Positions 16,036 to 24,060 are shown, numbered from the stretch's first letter. The stretch is DNA of 59,424 nucleotides from an uncultured Pelagibacteraceae bacterium (GCA_902633185.1 CACPFN010000007.1:1-59424), one strand, 5' to 3'. Translations and numbers: made by a program. Notes: generated by a model not told the origin, from the sequence alone.

Positions 16036-17469
16036 CTAAACATTTTCATACTTTTGCTGTATTGACATTGCGTATTCATTAAACTCGTCTAGTAGTGCAA
16101 GCTTTTCATTGTCATTCTGATTGGTATATTTTTCTCTTAGAGTATCAATTTCTGTGTAAAGTGTTGGAATTGTCCACCATTTTTCTTTCTTTTCACTCAA
16201 AATTCGTTTTGCAATTTCTCGTTTTATTGTTTTGAGTATACTCTCCGGTAGAACTTCGGGTGCCTCTCGATATATGATTTTTTTTCCAAATCCTACTAAA
16301 CGATCATCATCAAATTTATCTAGTAATTTAAGTTTATCTTTCCATGATGCTGCATGCCATGCAGGAAATAAGGCGGTATCTTTGTTTGATGTAAATTTAG
16401 TATAAATACTTTCTTCAGCATATATATCTTCTTGTGTTTTAGACTGTTCTTTTTCTTCAGCTACTTCTCTTAATGCATGAAGTATATTTTGAGAAAATTT
16501 CTCATTATTTTTAACAATATCTGCTCTTTTATTGATTAATGACTTATCCATAGCACTATAAGGTTCTACTTTCATACCGTATTTTGCATCTACAATAATT
16601 GGAGCCTTGTTAGATCTAATAGTTCTTAAGAACTTAGGAGACTTTTTCATTTCAACTTTTAGCTCATTTATTGATAAATTTAATAAAGGTTCTATATCAA
16701 TCCTTAAGTCGAATGCATAATACCAACCGGCATATATTGGATGCATACAGTATTTTTGATGAAGAGGTGCAACTAGATGAAGTCTAGATTTACCATAATA
16801 ATACTCATTTAGAGTAATAATTTCCCCTTTCTTAATTATAGTTTCAGTGTCAGATTTGTTCGCAGTTTTAAAAAAAGACTCCCAAGTAAATGGTTGTTTT
16901 TTTTTAACAATATTTAAAACTTTAGCAGTCATTATACTATCACTCAAAGCACTATGGGCGTCAGTTGAATCAATACCTTGCATTCTAGCTAAGGACTCTA
17001 ATTTGAATACTGCATTATTTTTTTCATTAAATTCTACTTCTAAAATTGAAGGATCAATTGCATAAGCTGCACGAGCAATATTAATACCATCATGTCTTTT
17101 GTTCGGAGCGGCATTTGTTAAATATGGATATCTAATCCCTTTAAAAAATTCTTTTCTTATCATTTCGTCATCAAATCCAATATTGGACCAACCAAGAAAT
17201 ACTGCGGGACTCCACTTTTTAAATATTTTTTCAACTTCTGCTAACATTTGATAATGAGAAAGATTAGTTTGAGTTAATTGCTTTATTGATGTCTTGTTAA
17301 CAATAAGCGCCATGGCCTGAAAGATTTCTCCTTCAGGTAAGCTGCATCTTAAATTAAATCTATCTTTCTCTTTAAAATTTTCATCAACTAAAACTCCGCC
17401 AATTTCAATGATGCTCCCGAAGTCAGTGCTTGCGCTCGATGATTCTATGTCCCAAATTGCTAAATTCAT
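16036..17469 (-). CDS. sbcB: Exodeoxyribonuclease I
   Basis: A 477-residue single-strand-specific 3'-5' DNA exonuclease, the same length class as E. coli ExoI. The DEDDh residues are visible: Asp7 and Glu9 in WDIES, Asp100/Asp101 in GWSNIGFDDEMI, and His172 with Asp177 in DAHSALSDSIM. The remaining C-terminal half matches the ExoI SH3-like and helical parts (for example LHLVAPLHQKYCMHPIYAG near 235). A good Shine-Dalgarno (GAGG) lies 10 nt before the ATG. It occupies the position downstream of trxA where addA is found in many alphaproteobacteria. It may work in recombination repair with RmuC and the neighbouring nuclease. Confidence 0.88.
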   Translation of the reverse strand: MNLAIWDIESSSASTDFGSIIEIGGVLVDENFKEKDRFNLRCSLPEGEIFQAMALIVNKTSIKQLTQTNLSHYQMLAEVEKIFKKWSPAVFLGWSNIGFDDEMIRKEFFKGIRYPYLTNAAPNKRHDGINIARAAYAIDPSILEVEFNEKNNAVFKLESLARMQGIDSTDAHSALSDSIMTAKVLNIVKKKQPFTWESFFKTANKSDTETIIKKGEIITLNEYYYGKSRLHLVAPLHQKYCMHPIYAGWYYAFDLRIDIEPLLNLSINELKVEMKKSPKFLRTIRSNKAPIIVDAKYGMKVEPYSAMDKSLINKRADIVKNNEKFSQNILHALREVAEEKEQSKTQEDIYAEESIYTKFTSNKDTALFPAWHAASWKDKLKLLDKFDDDRLVGFGKKIIYREAPEVLPESILKTIKREIAKRILSEKKEKWWTIPTLYTEIDTLREKYTNQNDNEKLALLDEFNEYAMSIQQKYENV

Positions 17470-17483
17470 AAGTTTATCCTCAA

Positions 17484-17553
17484 ATTAGCTAATATTTTAT
17501 GGGTTTTTGGAAAGTTTTTTAAAGACTTAACCATTAGCATATAAACGATTAGC
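17484..17553. repeat. Three ATTAGC hexamers, one a perfect 10-bp palindrome
   Basis: In the 124-nt gap upstream of the exonuclease I gene, ATTAGC occurs at 17484, 17533 and 17548. The first copy is part of the perfect palindrome ATTAGCTAAT (17484-17493); the last two are 15 bp apart. Spaced copies ahead of a gene could be operator sites, but the sequence is AT-rich and only six bases long, so chance is a real possibility. Confidence 0.25.
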
Positions 17554-17593
17554 TTAGGTATTAATAACTCTTTTATGGATTGGTTAGTTAAAG

Positions 17594-18280
17594 TCAAGAT
17601 ATATTATTCAATTCGTAAAACTTTTTAACCCTTCCTAAAAATAAATTTTGATACATTTCTAATTCAGCTCCCTGAATTTTAAATTCTTGGAATAAAATAT
17701 CTTTAGTACATAATAATATTATACCCGCTTTCATCTTAGTTCCATGGACAGTATCATGTGCTAATGTATATGCTCCTAATTGTAAAAAATAATCTTGAAT
17801 GTAATCTACTTTTTTTGGTTTATTAGACTGTTTAAAATCTACAATGACATCCTTACCTTCATATAATGCTATCATGTCTGCTGTTCCAGCATATTGATCT
17901 GGATAATATAAAGTTTCTTCCATTCCATATACTTCGTTAAGTCTTCCAATAATTCCTTTTTGAATTATTTCTTTAGCCATGTTTTTATATTGTTCATTAC
18001 TCTCAAAAAAACTCTCATTAATTCTTCCTCTTAAATAGTCCTCAATATAAGAGTGCATAGAAGTACCCCTAGATGACGCCTCAGTTTTAATTCTATTTGC
18101 TTCCTTAACTCCCACTCTCTCTTTCCAATTTGCAAGAGCTGCCTTCTCTTCTTCAGACTTTGTAGCGCTTAGAATAGTAGTAACACTTGGTAGTTTGTTC
18201 TCTCCTAATAAATATTTTCTGTATCCATCTTCAATTGACCTTGAAGACTTGGGATAATTAAATTTATTATTCCACTTCAT
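17594..18280 (-). CDS. MGME1-like PD-(D/E)XK exonuclease
   Basis: A 228-residue RecB-type nuclease. The core motif is complete: GTSMHSYIE near residue 72, then GTADMIALYEGKDVIVDFKQS (residues 132-152), which gives Asp135, Asp148 and Lys150 as metal and catalytic residues, and LQLGAY near 167. The order and spacing match mitochondrial genome maintenance exonuclease 1 (human GTLDC... VIDWKTS) and related phage exonucleases. Such enzymes degrade DNA ends or flaps. It lies between rmuC and exonuclease I, which suggests DNA-end processing. A viral or mitochondrial-lineage connection is possible; the sequence alone does not show which. Confidence 0.82.
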   Translation of the reverse strand: MKWNNKFNYPKSSRSIEDGYRKYLLGENKLPSVTTILSATKSEEEKAALANWKERVGVKEANRIKTEASSRGTSMHSYIEDYLRGRINESFFESNEQYKNMAKEIIQKGIIGRLNEVYGMEETLYYPDQYAGTADMIALYEGKDVIVDFKQSNKPKKVDYIQDYFLQLGAYTLAHDTVHGTKMKAGIILLCTKDILFQEFKIQGAELEMYQNLFLGRVKKFYELNNIS

Positions 18281-18304
18281 TAAATTTTTTGTATTAGAAT
18301 TAAT

Positions 18305-19399
18305 TTAATTTTTTGCTTGTCTTGGAATATCCTCAAATTTCTCGACATTTTCTGTTTCAATAGCTTTTTCAATTTGCTCAGGATCTTTTATATTTTCTAA
18401 TGTTCTTTTAATAGATCTTGCATCTGTTCCAAATTTATCAACAGCTGTCATTGCCTCTTCTAATTTTTTTCTCAGATTGACAATTCCATCAAAGTGTTTT
18501 GTAAATCTAGTACTTATTGTTTTTAAATGATCATATATTTCTGTTGCGTGTTTTTGAACTTTTAATGTTTGAAAACCCATGTGTAATGATTGTAGATACC
18601 CTGATAAATTATTTGGTCCCATAACAGTTACTTTATATTTTTTAATTAATTCTTGGCTCAATAATTCTTTAGTATTTGGATCTTGATAATTAGCTAACTC
18701 TAAAAACAAACTCTCTGTTGGCGCATACACAATTGCAAAATCAGTGGTTTTAGGTGGGACAATATATTTTTCATTTATACTCTTGGCTTTTTCTTTGAAA
18801 GCTTTTGCAAGTTTAGTTCTTGCATCCGCAATAGCTTTTTTATCGTCTTCTTGATGAGCATCTTGAATAGCTTTAAATTTCTCAACAGGAAAATGGCTAT
18901 CAACCGGAACCAATACACCCTCTTGAAGTTTAATAGCAAATTCAACATTTTCGCTAGTTTCCTCCTTCATTTTAACATTTGAAAGGTAATGTGAAGAAGG
19001 TAGTAAATCCTTAATAAGTGAGCCCAGGCTGAACTCAGCTAAAGTTCCATACTTTTTGACTCCAGCTAAAATTTTATTAATGCCTTTCTGACTTTCGTTT
19101 AAATTTTCAACTTGGGAATTAAAAGCTGCAACTTTCTCATCAACTTTTGTCAGAGCTGCTGTCATATCTTTCGTAACACCAGTTGAAAGATTGTTAAAAG
19201 ATGAAGACATCGAACTTAAAGATGTATTTATAGTAGTATTTAAACTATCTTTTAATTTAATTATTTCAGCATTTAGATTAGCTATCTCATCCGCTTTGTT
19301 TTCATCCTCTTTTTTTATATTTGATTTAATATTTAAATAAAGGATAGATAAAGTCGCTAATAATATTGAAGCTAAAATAATTATTAAAATTATATCCAT
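18305..19399 (-). CDS. rmuC: DNA recombination protein RmuC
   Basis: A 364-residue RmuC-family protein with an N-terminal membrane helix (about residues 2-22), a long coiled coil (to about 110), and the RmuC nuclease-like domain with LPSSHYLSNVKM near 130, VPVDSHFPVEKF near 160 and FAIVYAPTESLFLEL near 205. RmuC limits DNA rearrangements at inverted repeats in E. coli; the mechanism is not well known. It is 41 nt downstream of hisG and 24 nt upstream of the MGME1-like gene. In several alphaproteobacteria rmuC sits next to def; here def is far away at 38 kb. Confidence 0.88.
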   Translation of the reverse strand: MDIILIIILASILLATLSILYLNIKSNIKKEDENKADEIANLNAEIIKLKDSLNTTINTSLSSMSSSFNNLSTGVTKDMTAALTKVDEKVAAFNSQVENLNESQKGINKILAGVKKYGTLAEFSLGSLIKDLLPSSHYLSNVKMKEETSENVEFAIKLQEGVLVPVDSHFPVEKFKAIQDAHQEDDKKAIADARTKLAKAFKEKAKSINEKYIVPPKTTDFAIVYAPTESLFLELANYQDPNTKELLSQELIKKYKVTVMGPNNLSGYLQSLHMGFQTLKVQKHATEIYDHLKTISTRFTKHFDGIVNLRKKLEEAMTAVDKFGTDARSIKRTLENIKDPEQIEKAIETENVEKFEDIPRQAKN

Positions 19400-19440
19400 G
19401 ATTCGTATGTTACACTTACTTAATAATATTTAAAGTTTAT

Positions 19441-20112
19441 TTAAAACACTTTTAAGAGTTCTGCCTCTTTAATTTTTTTTGGGGTCATTAAACACGCTTG
19501 GGATTTAAGAATTATTCCGTCTTTTAATATCCTTAATTTATTAGCTTTTAAGGTTGCTCCTGTTGAAGTTATATCAGTTATAATTTCTGATGATCCAGTA
19601 AATGGATATATCTCTGTTGCGCCGAGACTCTTTACCAATTTAAATTGTGTGACTCCTCTTGAGAACATAAATTCTCTAGTTAGATTAGGATATTTTGTAG
19701 CTATACGTAATCTCTTTCTTTTTTTATCTTTAAATTCAAAAGCTATTTCTTCAAGATCAGGCATTGTCTGTACATCTATCCAATCATCTGGAATTGCAAC
19801 TACTAATGTAGCCTCTCCAAAATTGTACTTTTTTTTTACAATCACCTTTTTTTGAATATTAATTTCGCTCTCCATAAATAAATCATATCCAGAAAAACCA
19901 ATATCTAAAGATCCATCTGCAAGACGTTCTACTATCTCTCTAGCATGAAGATAATAAATAACTATATTTTTTTTTCCTTTGATAAATCCAAATAAGTCTC
20001 TTTCACCTCTTTCAGATAGGATTTTTAATTTCTTTTTTTTAAAAATATTTAATACTCCAGACCGTAAACGACCTTTACTTGGAATTCCAATTTTAATGAT
20101 GTTGCTACTCAT
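19441..20112 (-). CDS. hisG: ATP phosphoribosyltransferase, short form catalytic subunit
   Basis: Commits ATP and PRPP to histidine synthesis. At 223 residues it is the short HisG type that lacks the C-terminal regulatory domain and needs HisZ; a hisZ gene is present upstream in the same run. Motifs include IGIPSKGRLR near residue 9, LDIGFSGYDLF near 75, and a PRPP-loop-like stretch YPFTGSSEIITDITSTG near 167. It overlaps the sulfotransferase gene by 8 nt, so hisZ, the sulfotransferase and hisG probably share one message. Confidence 0.92.
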   Translation of the reverse strand: MSSNIIKIGIPSKGRLRSGVLNIFKKKKLKILSERGERDLFGFIKGKKNIVIYYLHAREIVERLADGSLDIGFSGYDLFMESEINIQKKVIVKKKYNFGEATLVVAIPDDWIDVQTMPDLEEIAFEFKDKKRKRLRIATKYPNLTREFMFSRGVTQFKLVKSLGATEIYPFTGSSEIITDITSTGATLKANKLRILKDGIILKSQACLMTPKKIKEAELLKVF

Positions 20113-20950
20113 ATTTATATTTTACTAATTCTTCTTGAAATAAATTGTTCATTTTGTTTATTAAATTCTCATTAAGTAATTTCCTATAATCATTATCTTT
20201 TCCTAAATTAAAAAATTTTATTTTTTCGTCAGAACCTTTTTTTGTAATTGCTTCTGCAAAACCTTTTTCGTCCTCTAGTTTTTTCAAATTATTAAAATTG
20301 CAGTTTCTTATACATTTTAATGCTTTTTCTTTATTAAATTTTTCATCTGATTTAGAAATTTTATGAATGAAATTAATAACTTGTTTAAAAGTATTTAGTG
20401 CATCACTTTGTAGATCTTCATACCTTACGGTTAAAACTGGATATAATTTATTATCTACCCATGATTTCTGATTTAACTTCCATGAAAAAAGTGCTTGAAA
20501 TCCTAAAAATCTCTCTTTTTCTTTGGAGACAATTCCTCTTTTTTCATCTGTCATAAATTGAAAAGCTTCATCGACAGAAATTTGATAATGGTTTGATAAT
20601 GAAGAGATTACATTCCTTGGATCTCTAACTATATAAATAACACCTACTGTATTTTCTTTATTAGTGAATTGATTACCATCTATTTTACAAAGTGCATTAT
20701 GGGTTTTAAAAAATTTCAAACCTTTGGATTGATTAATTTTTTCTTGCTCCTTTATCCAATACTTTGAAGTATCATGTGGCTGGTTAAATTTATCTAAATA
20801 CTTTCTAAAATATTTGTTGCTTGGAAAAGAGTCTATTTTTTCTAAAAGTTCAAAATTAAAATCACCTGTTTCTGAAAAATAGTAATTTGCTATTAAAGAT
20901 CTCAACCAAGTATTTCCACTTTTAGGATATGAAGCTAACCAAATTATCAT
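20105..20950 (-). CDS. Sulfotransferase-domain protein
   Basis: A 281-residue cytosolic-type sulfotransferase. The PAPS 5'-phosphosulfate loop reads ASYPKSGNTWLRSL (about residues 6-19) and the 3'-phosphate motif is VRDPRNVISSLSNHY near 110. These enzymes move sulfate from PAPS to hydroxyls or amines of small molecules or sugars; the substrate here is unknown. It lies inside the histidine genes, with a 4-nt overlap with hisZ upstream and 8 nt with hisG downstream, so it is co-expressed with them. Nothing suggests a histidine-pathway function. Codon use looks like its neighbours. Confidence 0.85.
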   Translation of the reverse strand: MIIWLASYPKSGNTWLRSLIANYYFSETGDFNFELLEKIDSFPSNKYFRKYLDKFNQPHDTSKYWIKEQEKINQSKGLKFFKTHNALCKIDGNQFTNKENTVGVIYIVRDPRNVISSLSNHYQISVDEAFQFMTDEKRGIVSKEKERFLGFQALFSWKLNQKSWVDNKLYPVLTVRYEDLQSDALNTFKQVINFIHKISKSDEKFNKEKALKCIRNCNFNNLKKLEDEKGFAEAITKKGSDEKIKFFNLGKDNDYRKLLNENLINKMNNLFQEELVKYKYE

Positions 20951-21999
20951 ATTTTTTCTAGGTTAATTGCAGCTCCAACAGCTGGTATATTTTTTTTAAA
21001 GCCAAGATCTTTAATTAAAGAATCGTATCTACCACCTCTAATATTTAATTTCTCAGACTTCGATTTAATATCGATCTTAAATACCAAACCAGTGTAATAT
21101 TCGAGATGTCTTCCAAAAGAAGAATTAAATCTAACATTTAATTTATTAATTTTATTTTTAGTTATTGGAAAATAATCATTCTGAACTCTAAGATTAATTT
21201 TATTTTTTTTAAAAAATAAATTTAACTTTTTAGATGCTTGATTAATAGGACATTCAATTTTTAAGTACTCTTTTAAAATTTTTACAACATTACTACCTTT
21301 TTTTGTTCGTCTTGGATCTTTAATTTTAGTGTCAAATCTTAATAATATTTCTTCTATTGATCTTCCAGCAACTTCTTTTTTTTGATTTCCATTAATCATA
21401 TTAGAATATTTTTTTTTATCTATTTCTACAATTGTTGGATCAATATCTGAGTTCGTCTCCAATCTTTTTAATAAATCATTAAAATATTTTTCTCTCCAAA
21501 AATGACGTTGCAATCTTAATTTCCATCTTGCTGGACAATCCAATTTATCTAGCAAAAGCCTAAAAATTTCTATGTTACCTATTACTAAATTTCCGCTTTT
21601 ATATTTAATTTTTGATAATGATTTAAGTGAAGTTTCTATTATTTTTTTATCATCTTTTTTTTCAGTAAAAGATCCTAATATTTCAAAACCAATTTGACTC
21701 CTGATGACAGAATCTTTTTTATTTAATCCTTTTCTAAATGCTTGACCACTATAGAAAATTTTTTCACTAGTTTTCTTATTTTTATTTAAATATCTAACAC
21801 AGGATGCAATTGTTAAATCAGGTCTTAAACAAAGTTCATTTCCTAATTGATCATTGAAAGAAAATATGAATCTTCTGAAATTTTCTCCTGATCTTTCCAA
21901 TATTAAATTGGTATCAATAACTGTATCAAGATCAATATATTTATATCCATTTGACTTAATTACTTTTAAAATATTTTCAGATAAGTTTTTTGATTTCAT
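20947..21999 (-). CDS. hisZ: ATP phosphoribosyltransferase regulatory subunit
   Basis: A paralogue of the histidyl-tRNA synthetase catalytic domain that regulates short HisG and lets it be inhibited by histidine. HisRS-like features are LRPDLTIASCVRYL near residue 58, FYSGQAFRKG near 80, and the C-terminal FGRHLEYYTGLVFKI and GGRYDSLI segments. It is about 350 residues and lacks an anticodon-binding domain. I place the start at the ATG at 21999, one codon after an in-frame TTG. It overlaps hisS by 23 nt. Confidence 0.87.
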   Translation of the reverse strand: MKSKNLSENILKVIKSNGYKYIDLDTVIDTNLILERSGENFRRFIFSFNDQLGNELCLRPDLTIASCVRYLNKNKKTSEKIFYSGQAFRKGLNKKDSVIRSQIGFEILGSFTEKKDDKKIIETSLKSLSKIKYKSGNLVIGNIEIFRLLLDKLDCPARWKLRLQRHFWREKYFNDLLKRLETNSDIDPTIVEIDKKKYSNMINGNQKKEVAGRSIEEILLRFDTKIKDPRRTKKGSNVVKILKEYLKIECPINQASKKLNLFFKKNKINLRVQNDYFPITKNKINKLNVRFNSSFGRHLEYYTGLVFKIDIKSKSEKLNIRGGRYDSLIKDLGFKKNIPAVGAAINLEKI

Positions 22000-23407
22000 C
22001 AATCAGGTTCTCCTTATTAAATGTAATTTGAGTATTTTCAGATTTTTTCCATTCTTCTCTAGATAAATTTCTTGATGTTTCATCTAAATTTGGGACTAAT
22101 TTTTTTATAGTAATTTTATTATTTTTAAATTCATCATCTCCACAAAGAATTACAGCTGGCGAACTTCTTTTATCAGCATATTTTAATTGAGATTTCAAAC
22201 CTGAGTCTCCCAGATAAACTTCGGATTTTATATTTTGATTTCTAAGTTGTGATAACAATTCGTAATAATTAGAGAGATATTTTTCATCTAAAACACATAT
22301 TATTATTGGTGAATTATTTTTTACCTCAATTTTGTTTAACTGAACTAAAGCGTATAACAAACGATCAAGACCTATAGATACACCTGTTGCAGATAGGTCT
22401 ACTTTTTTAAACCGTGAAACTAAAGAATTATATCTTCCACCTCCACCAACTGATCCAAACTCCACCTCTTGGTTTTTTTGATTTTTAACTTTAAATGTTA
22501 AATTAGCCTCAAATATTGGGCCATCATAATATTCAAGTCCTCTAATAACCTCAGGAGAAAAAATTATTTGGTCAAAATTAGATGAATAACTTATTCCATC
22601 TAATACTTTATTTAATTCATCAACACCATCTTCAACTAATTTGTTTGGTATAGCTGACTTAATTTCATCTAAAGATTTCATATTTATAAAACTGACTATC
22701 GCTTCAGCTTGATTATCAGAGAGGTTTGCTCCAATAGTTTTATCACCAGATTTGTCTTCACGTCCTGTTGTAAGCAATTGTTTAACACCATCAGTTCCAA
22801 CTCTATCAAGTTTATCTATAGCTCTCAAAACAGTAAGTTGTTGTTTGCTTTCTGAAATTTTTAAATTTTCAATAAGTCCTTGAATTAATTTTCTATTACT
22901 TAATTTGATTTGATATTGATTTTTTTCTAAGCCACAGAAATATAATGTATCAGCTAAAAGATTGCACATCTCAGCATCTGCTAGAGGATTACTAGATCCA
23001 ACAATATCACAATCAGCTTGCGTAAACTCTCTAAATCTACCAGGACCGGGTTTCTCATTTCGCCATACATTGCCAATCTGATATCTTTTAAAAGGATTTG
23101 AGATATTTAAATAATTTTGAGATACGTATCTTGCTAATGGCGCAGTTAAATCATAACGTAATGATATCCAACTATTATTTTCCTCTTGAAAACCAAATAT
23201 ACCGGAGCTTGGCCTATCTTCATCTGGTAAAAATTTTCCTATATTTTCTGATATTTCAAAACTTGGGGTTTCTAGCTTAGAAAAACCAAATTTTAAAAAA
23301 TTTTCCTCAATCTTAGCTATTAAATTTTCTTTTAAAGCTAATTCTTTTCCGTATCTGTCAACAAAACCCGAAGGGGTATTTGCAGACAATTTTTTTTCTT
23401 TATTCAT
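21977..23407 (-). CDS. hisS: Histidyl-tRNA synthetase
   Basis: Class II synthetase that charges tRNA-His. Motif 2 is visible as FKRYQIGNVWRNEKPGPGRFREFTQ, the histidine-binding region as RGLEYYDGPIFEA, and motif 3 near ATGVSIGLDRLLYAL. The C-terminal anticodon-binding domain covers about the last 95 residues. I place the start at the ATG at 23407 (MNKEKKLSANTP); a reading from 23473 would run through the tRNA-His gene. The start codon lies only 4 nt after the tRNA CCA end, leaving no room for a separate leader. The paired tRNA is of the divergent alphaproteobacterial type. Confidence 0.94.
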   Translation of the reverse strand: MNKEKKLSANTPSGFVDRYGKELALKENLIAKIEENFLKFGFSKLETPSFEISENIGKFLPDEDRPSSGIFGFQEENNSWISLRYDLTAPLARYVSQNYLNISNPFKRYQIGNVWRNEKPGPGRFREFTQADCDIVGSSNPLADAEMCNLLADTLYFCGLEKNQYQIKLSNRKLIQGLIENLKISESKQQLTVLRAIDKLDRVGTDGVKQLLTTGREDKSGDKTIGANLSDNQAEAIVSFINMKSLDEIKSAIPNKLVEDGVDELNKVLDGISYSSNFDQIIFSPEVIRGLEYYDGPIFEANLTFKVKNQKNQEVEFGSVGGGGRYNSLVSRFKKVDLSATGVSIGLDRLLYALVQLNKIEVKNNSPIIICVLDEKYLSNYYELLSQLRNQNIKSEVYLGDSGLKSQLKYADKRSSPAVILCGDDEFKNNKITIKKLVPNLDETSRNLSREEWKKSENTQITFNKENLIDEIKKLI

Positions 23408-23411
23408 TTTT

Positions 23412-23488
23412 TGGTACACGGGGACAGATTCGAACTGTCGACCTTCGGTTCCACAAACCGCTGCTCTAACCAACTGAGCTACCCGTGC
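23412..23488 (-). tRNA. tRNA-His (GTG anticodon)
   Basis: A full cloverleaf can be drawn: acceptor GCACGGG with CCCGTGT, D arm GCTC/GAGC, anticodon loop TTGTGGA (anticodon GTG), T arm GACAG/CTGTC with loop TTCGAAT, and an encoded CCA. The discriminator is A73, the first pair is a G1-U72 wobble, and position -1 is A, so the nearly universal G-1:C73 identity pair is absent. This matches the divergent tRNA-His known from Caulobacter and relatives. The gene lies directly upstream of hisS and is probably co-transcribed with it. Confidence 0.95.
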
Positions 23489-23545
23489 TCCTTCTACTGT
23501 TTTATACTAAATGTGGATAAAATTAAATTTATAAATAATTAAATA

Positions 23546-23562
23546 GCTAGCTTGCAGCCAGC
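23546..23562 (-). other. Short hairpin upstream of tRNA-His
   Basis: On the - strand GCTGGCT-GCA-AGCTAGC folds into a 7-bp stem, including one G-U pair, with a 3-nt loop. On the + strand the same position is an A-C mismatch, so the fold favours a - strand RNA. It is followed on the - strand by a TATTTAATTATTTAT tract. It could end transcription from csp or form part of a small RNA; the evidence is only the fold. Confidence 0.3.
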
Positions 23563-23667
23563 ATGAAAATGATGTCTGTGAGTTTCTCTGTTAATAACAA
23601 CGAATTTATTCATTGTTGTGTAATTAGCATTTTTTTTTTTAAATGCAAGCAAGAAAAGGTTTTGCAC

Positions 23668-23702
23668 AGGAATAGCTATGTTTTTTAACATATCCTATTC
23701 CT
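23668..23702 (-). terminator. Strong 14-bp hairpin after csp, likely terminator
   Basis: AGGAATAG (23668-23675) pairs with CTATTCCT (23695-23702), and inside it TATGTT pairs with AACATA around a 4-nt loop, with a small internal bulge. It begins 30 nt after the csp stop codon, where a terminator is expected. The following - strand tract (GTGCAAAACCTTTTC) is a weak U-run, so a role as RNA stabiliser or processing site is also possible. Confidence 0.45.
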
Positions 23703-23732
23703 ATACAAATATTTTTGATGAATTAAATTTTA

Positions 23733-23945
23733 TTAACCTAATTTTTTCAAATTTACAGCGCTTGGACCTTTTTCGCCATCTTGAATTTCGAATTCTATAG
23801 CATCGTTTTCATTCAAAAATCTTAGCCCAGCTTCTCTAACTGCGCTAGCATGAACGAAACAATCTTTTTCTCCGTCTTCTCTTTCAATAAAACCGTAGCC
23901 CTTCTTACCGTTGAACCACTTTACTTTGCCTTTTAATGTACTCAT
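23733..23945 (-). CDS. Cold shock protein, CspA family
   Basis: A 70-residue single cold-shock domain with both RNA-binding motifs: KGYGFIER (RNP1, about residues 15-22) and DCFVHASAV (RNP2, about 28-36). It binds single-stranded nucleic acid and melts RNA structure. It is flanked by structured noncoding DNA: a 115-nt leader containing a small AGCTA/TAGCT hairpin (23980-23993) and the hairpin-rich 244-nt region after it. A purine-rich AAAGAAAGAG lies about 10 nt before the ATG. Which Csp paralogue it is cannot be told. Confidence 0.93.
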   Translation of the reverse strand: MSTLKGKVKWFNGKKGYGFIEREDGEKDCFVHASAVREAGLRFLNENDAIEFEIQDGEKGPSAVNLKKLG

Positions 23946-24060
23946 ACTTTAGTTACTCTTTCTTTGTTATTATATAATTAGCTATAAATAGCTGATGGAT
24001 AGGTATTAGATTTTAATTTTGAATGCAAGCATAATGATGGATATTAATACCACATGGGAG

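Noticed and set aside
23408..23473. N-terminal extension of hisS up to 23473
   Set aside because: The extension is the translated tRNA-His gene; the ATG at 23407 gives a normal HisRS start.
23563..23688. 41-residue + strand ORF in the gap after csp
   Set aside because: It contains an 11-T run and half of the terminator-like hairpin, has no ribosome-binding site, and its Cys/Phe-rich sequence looks like noncoding read-through.
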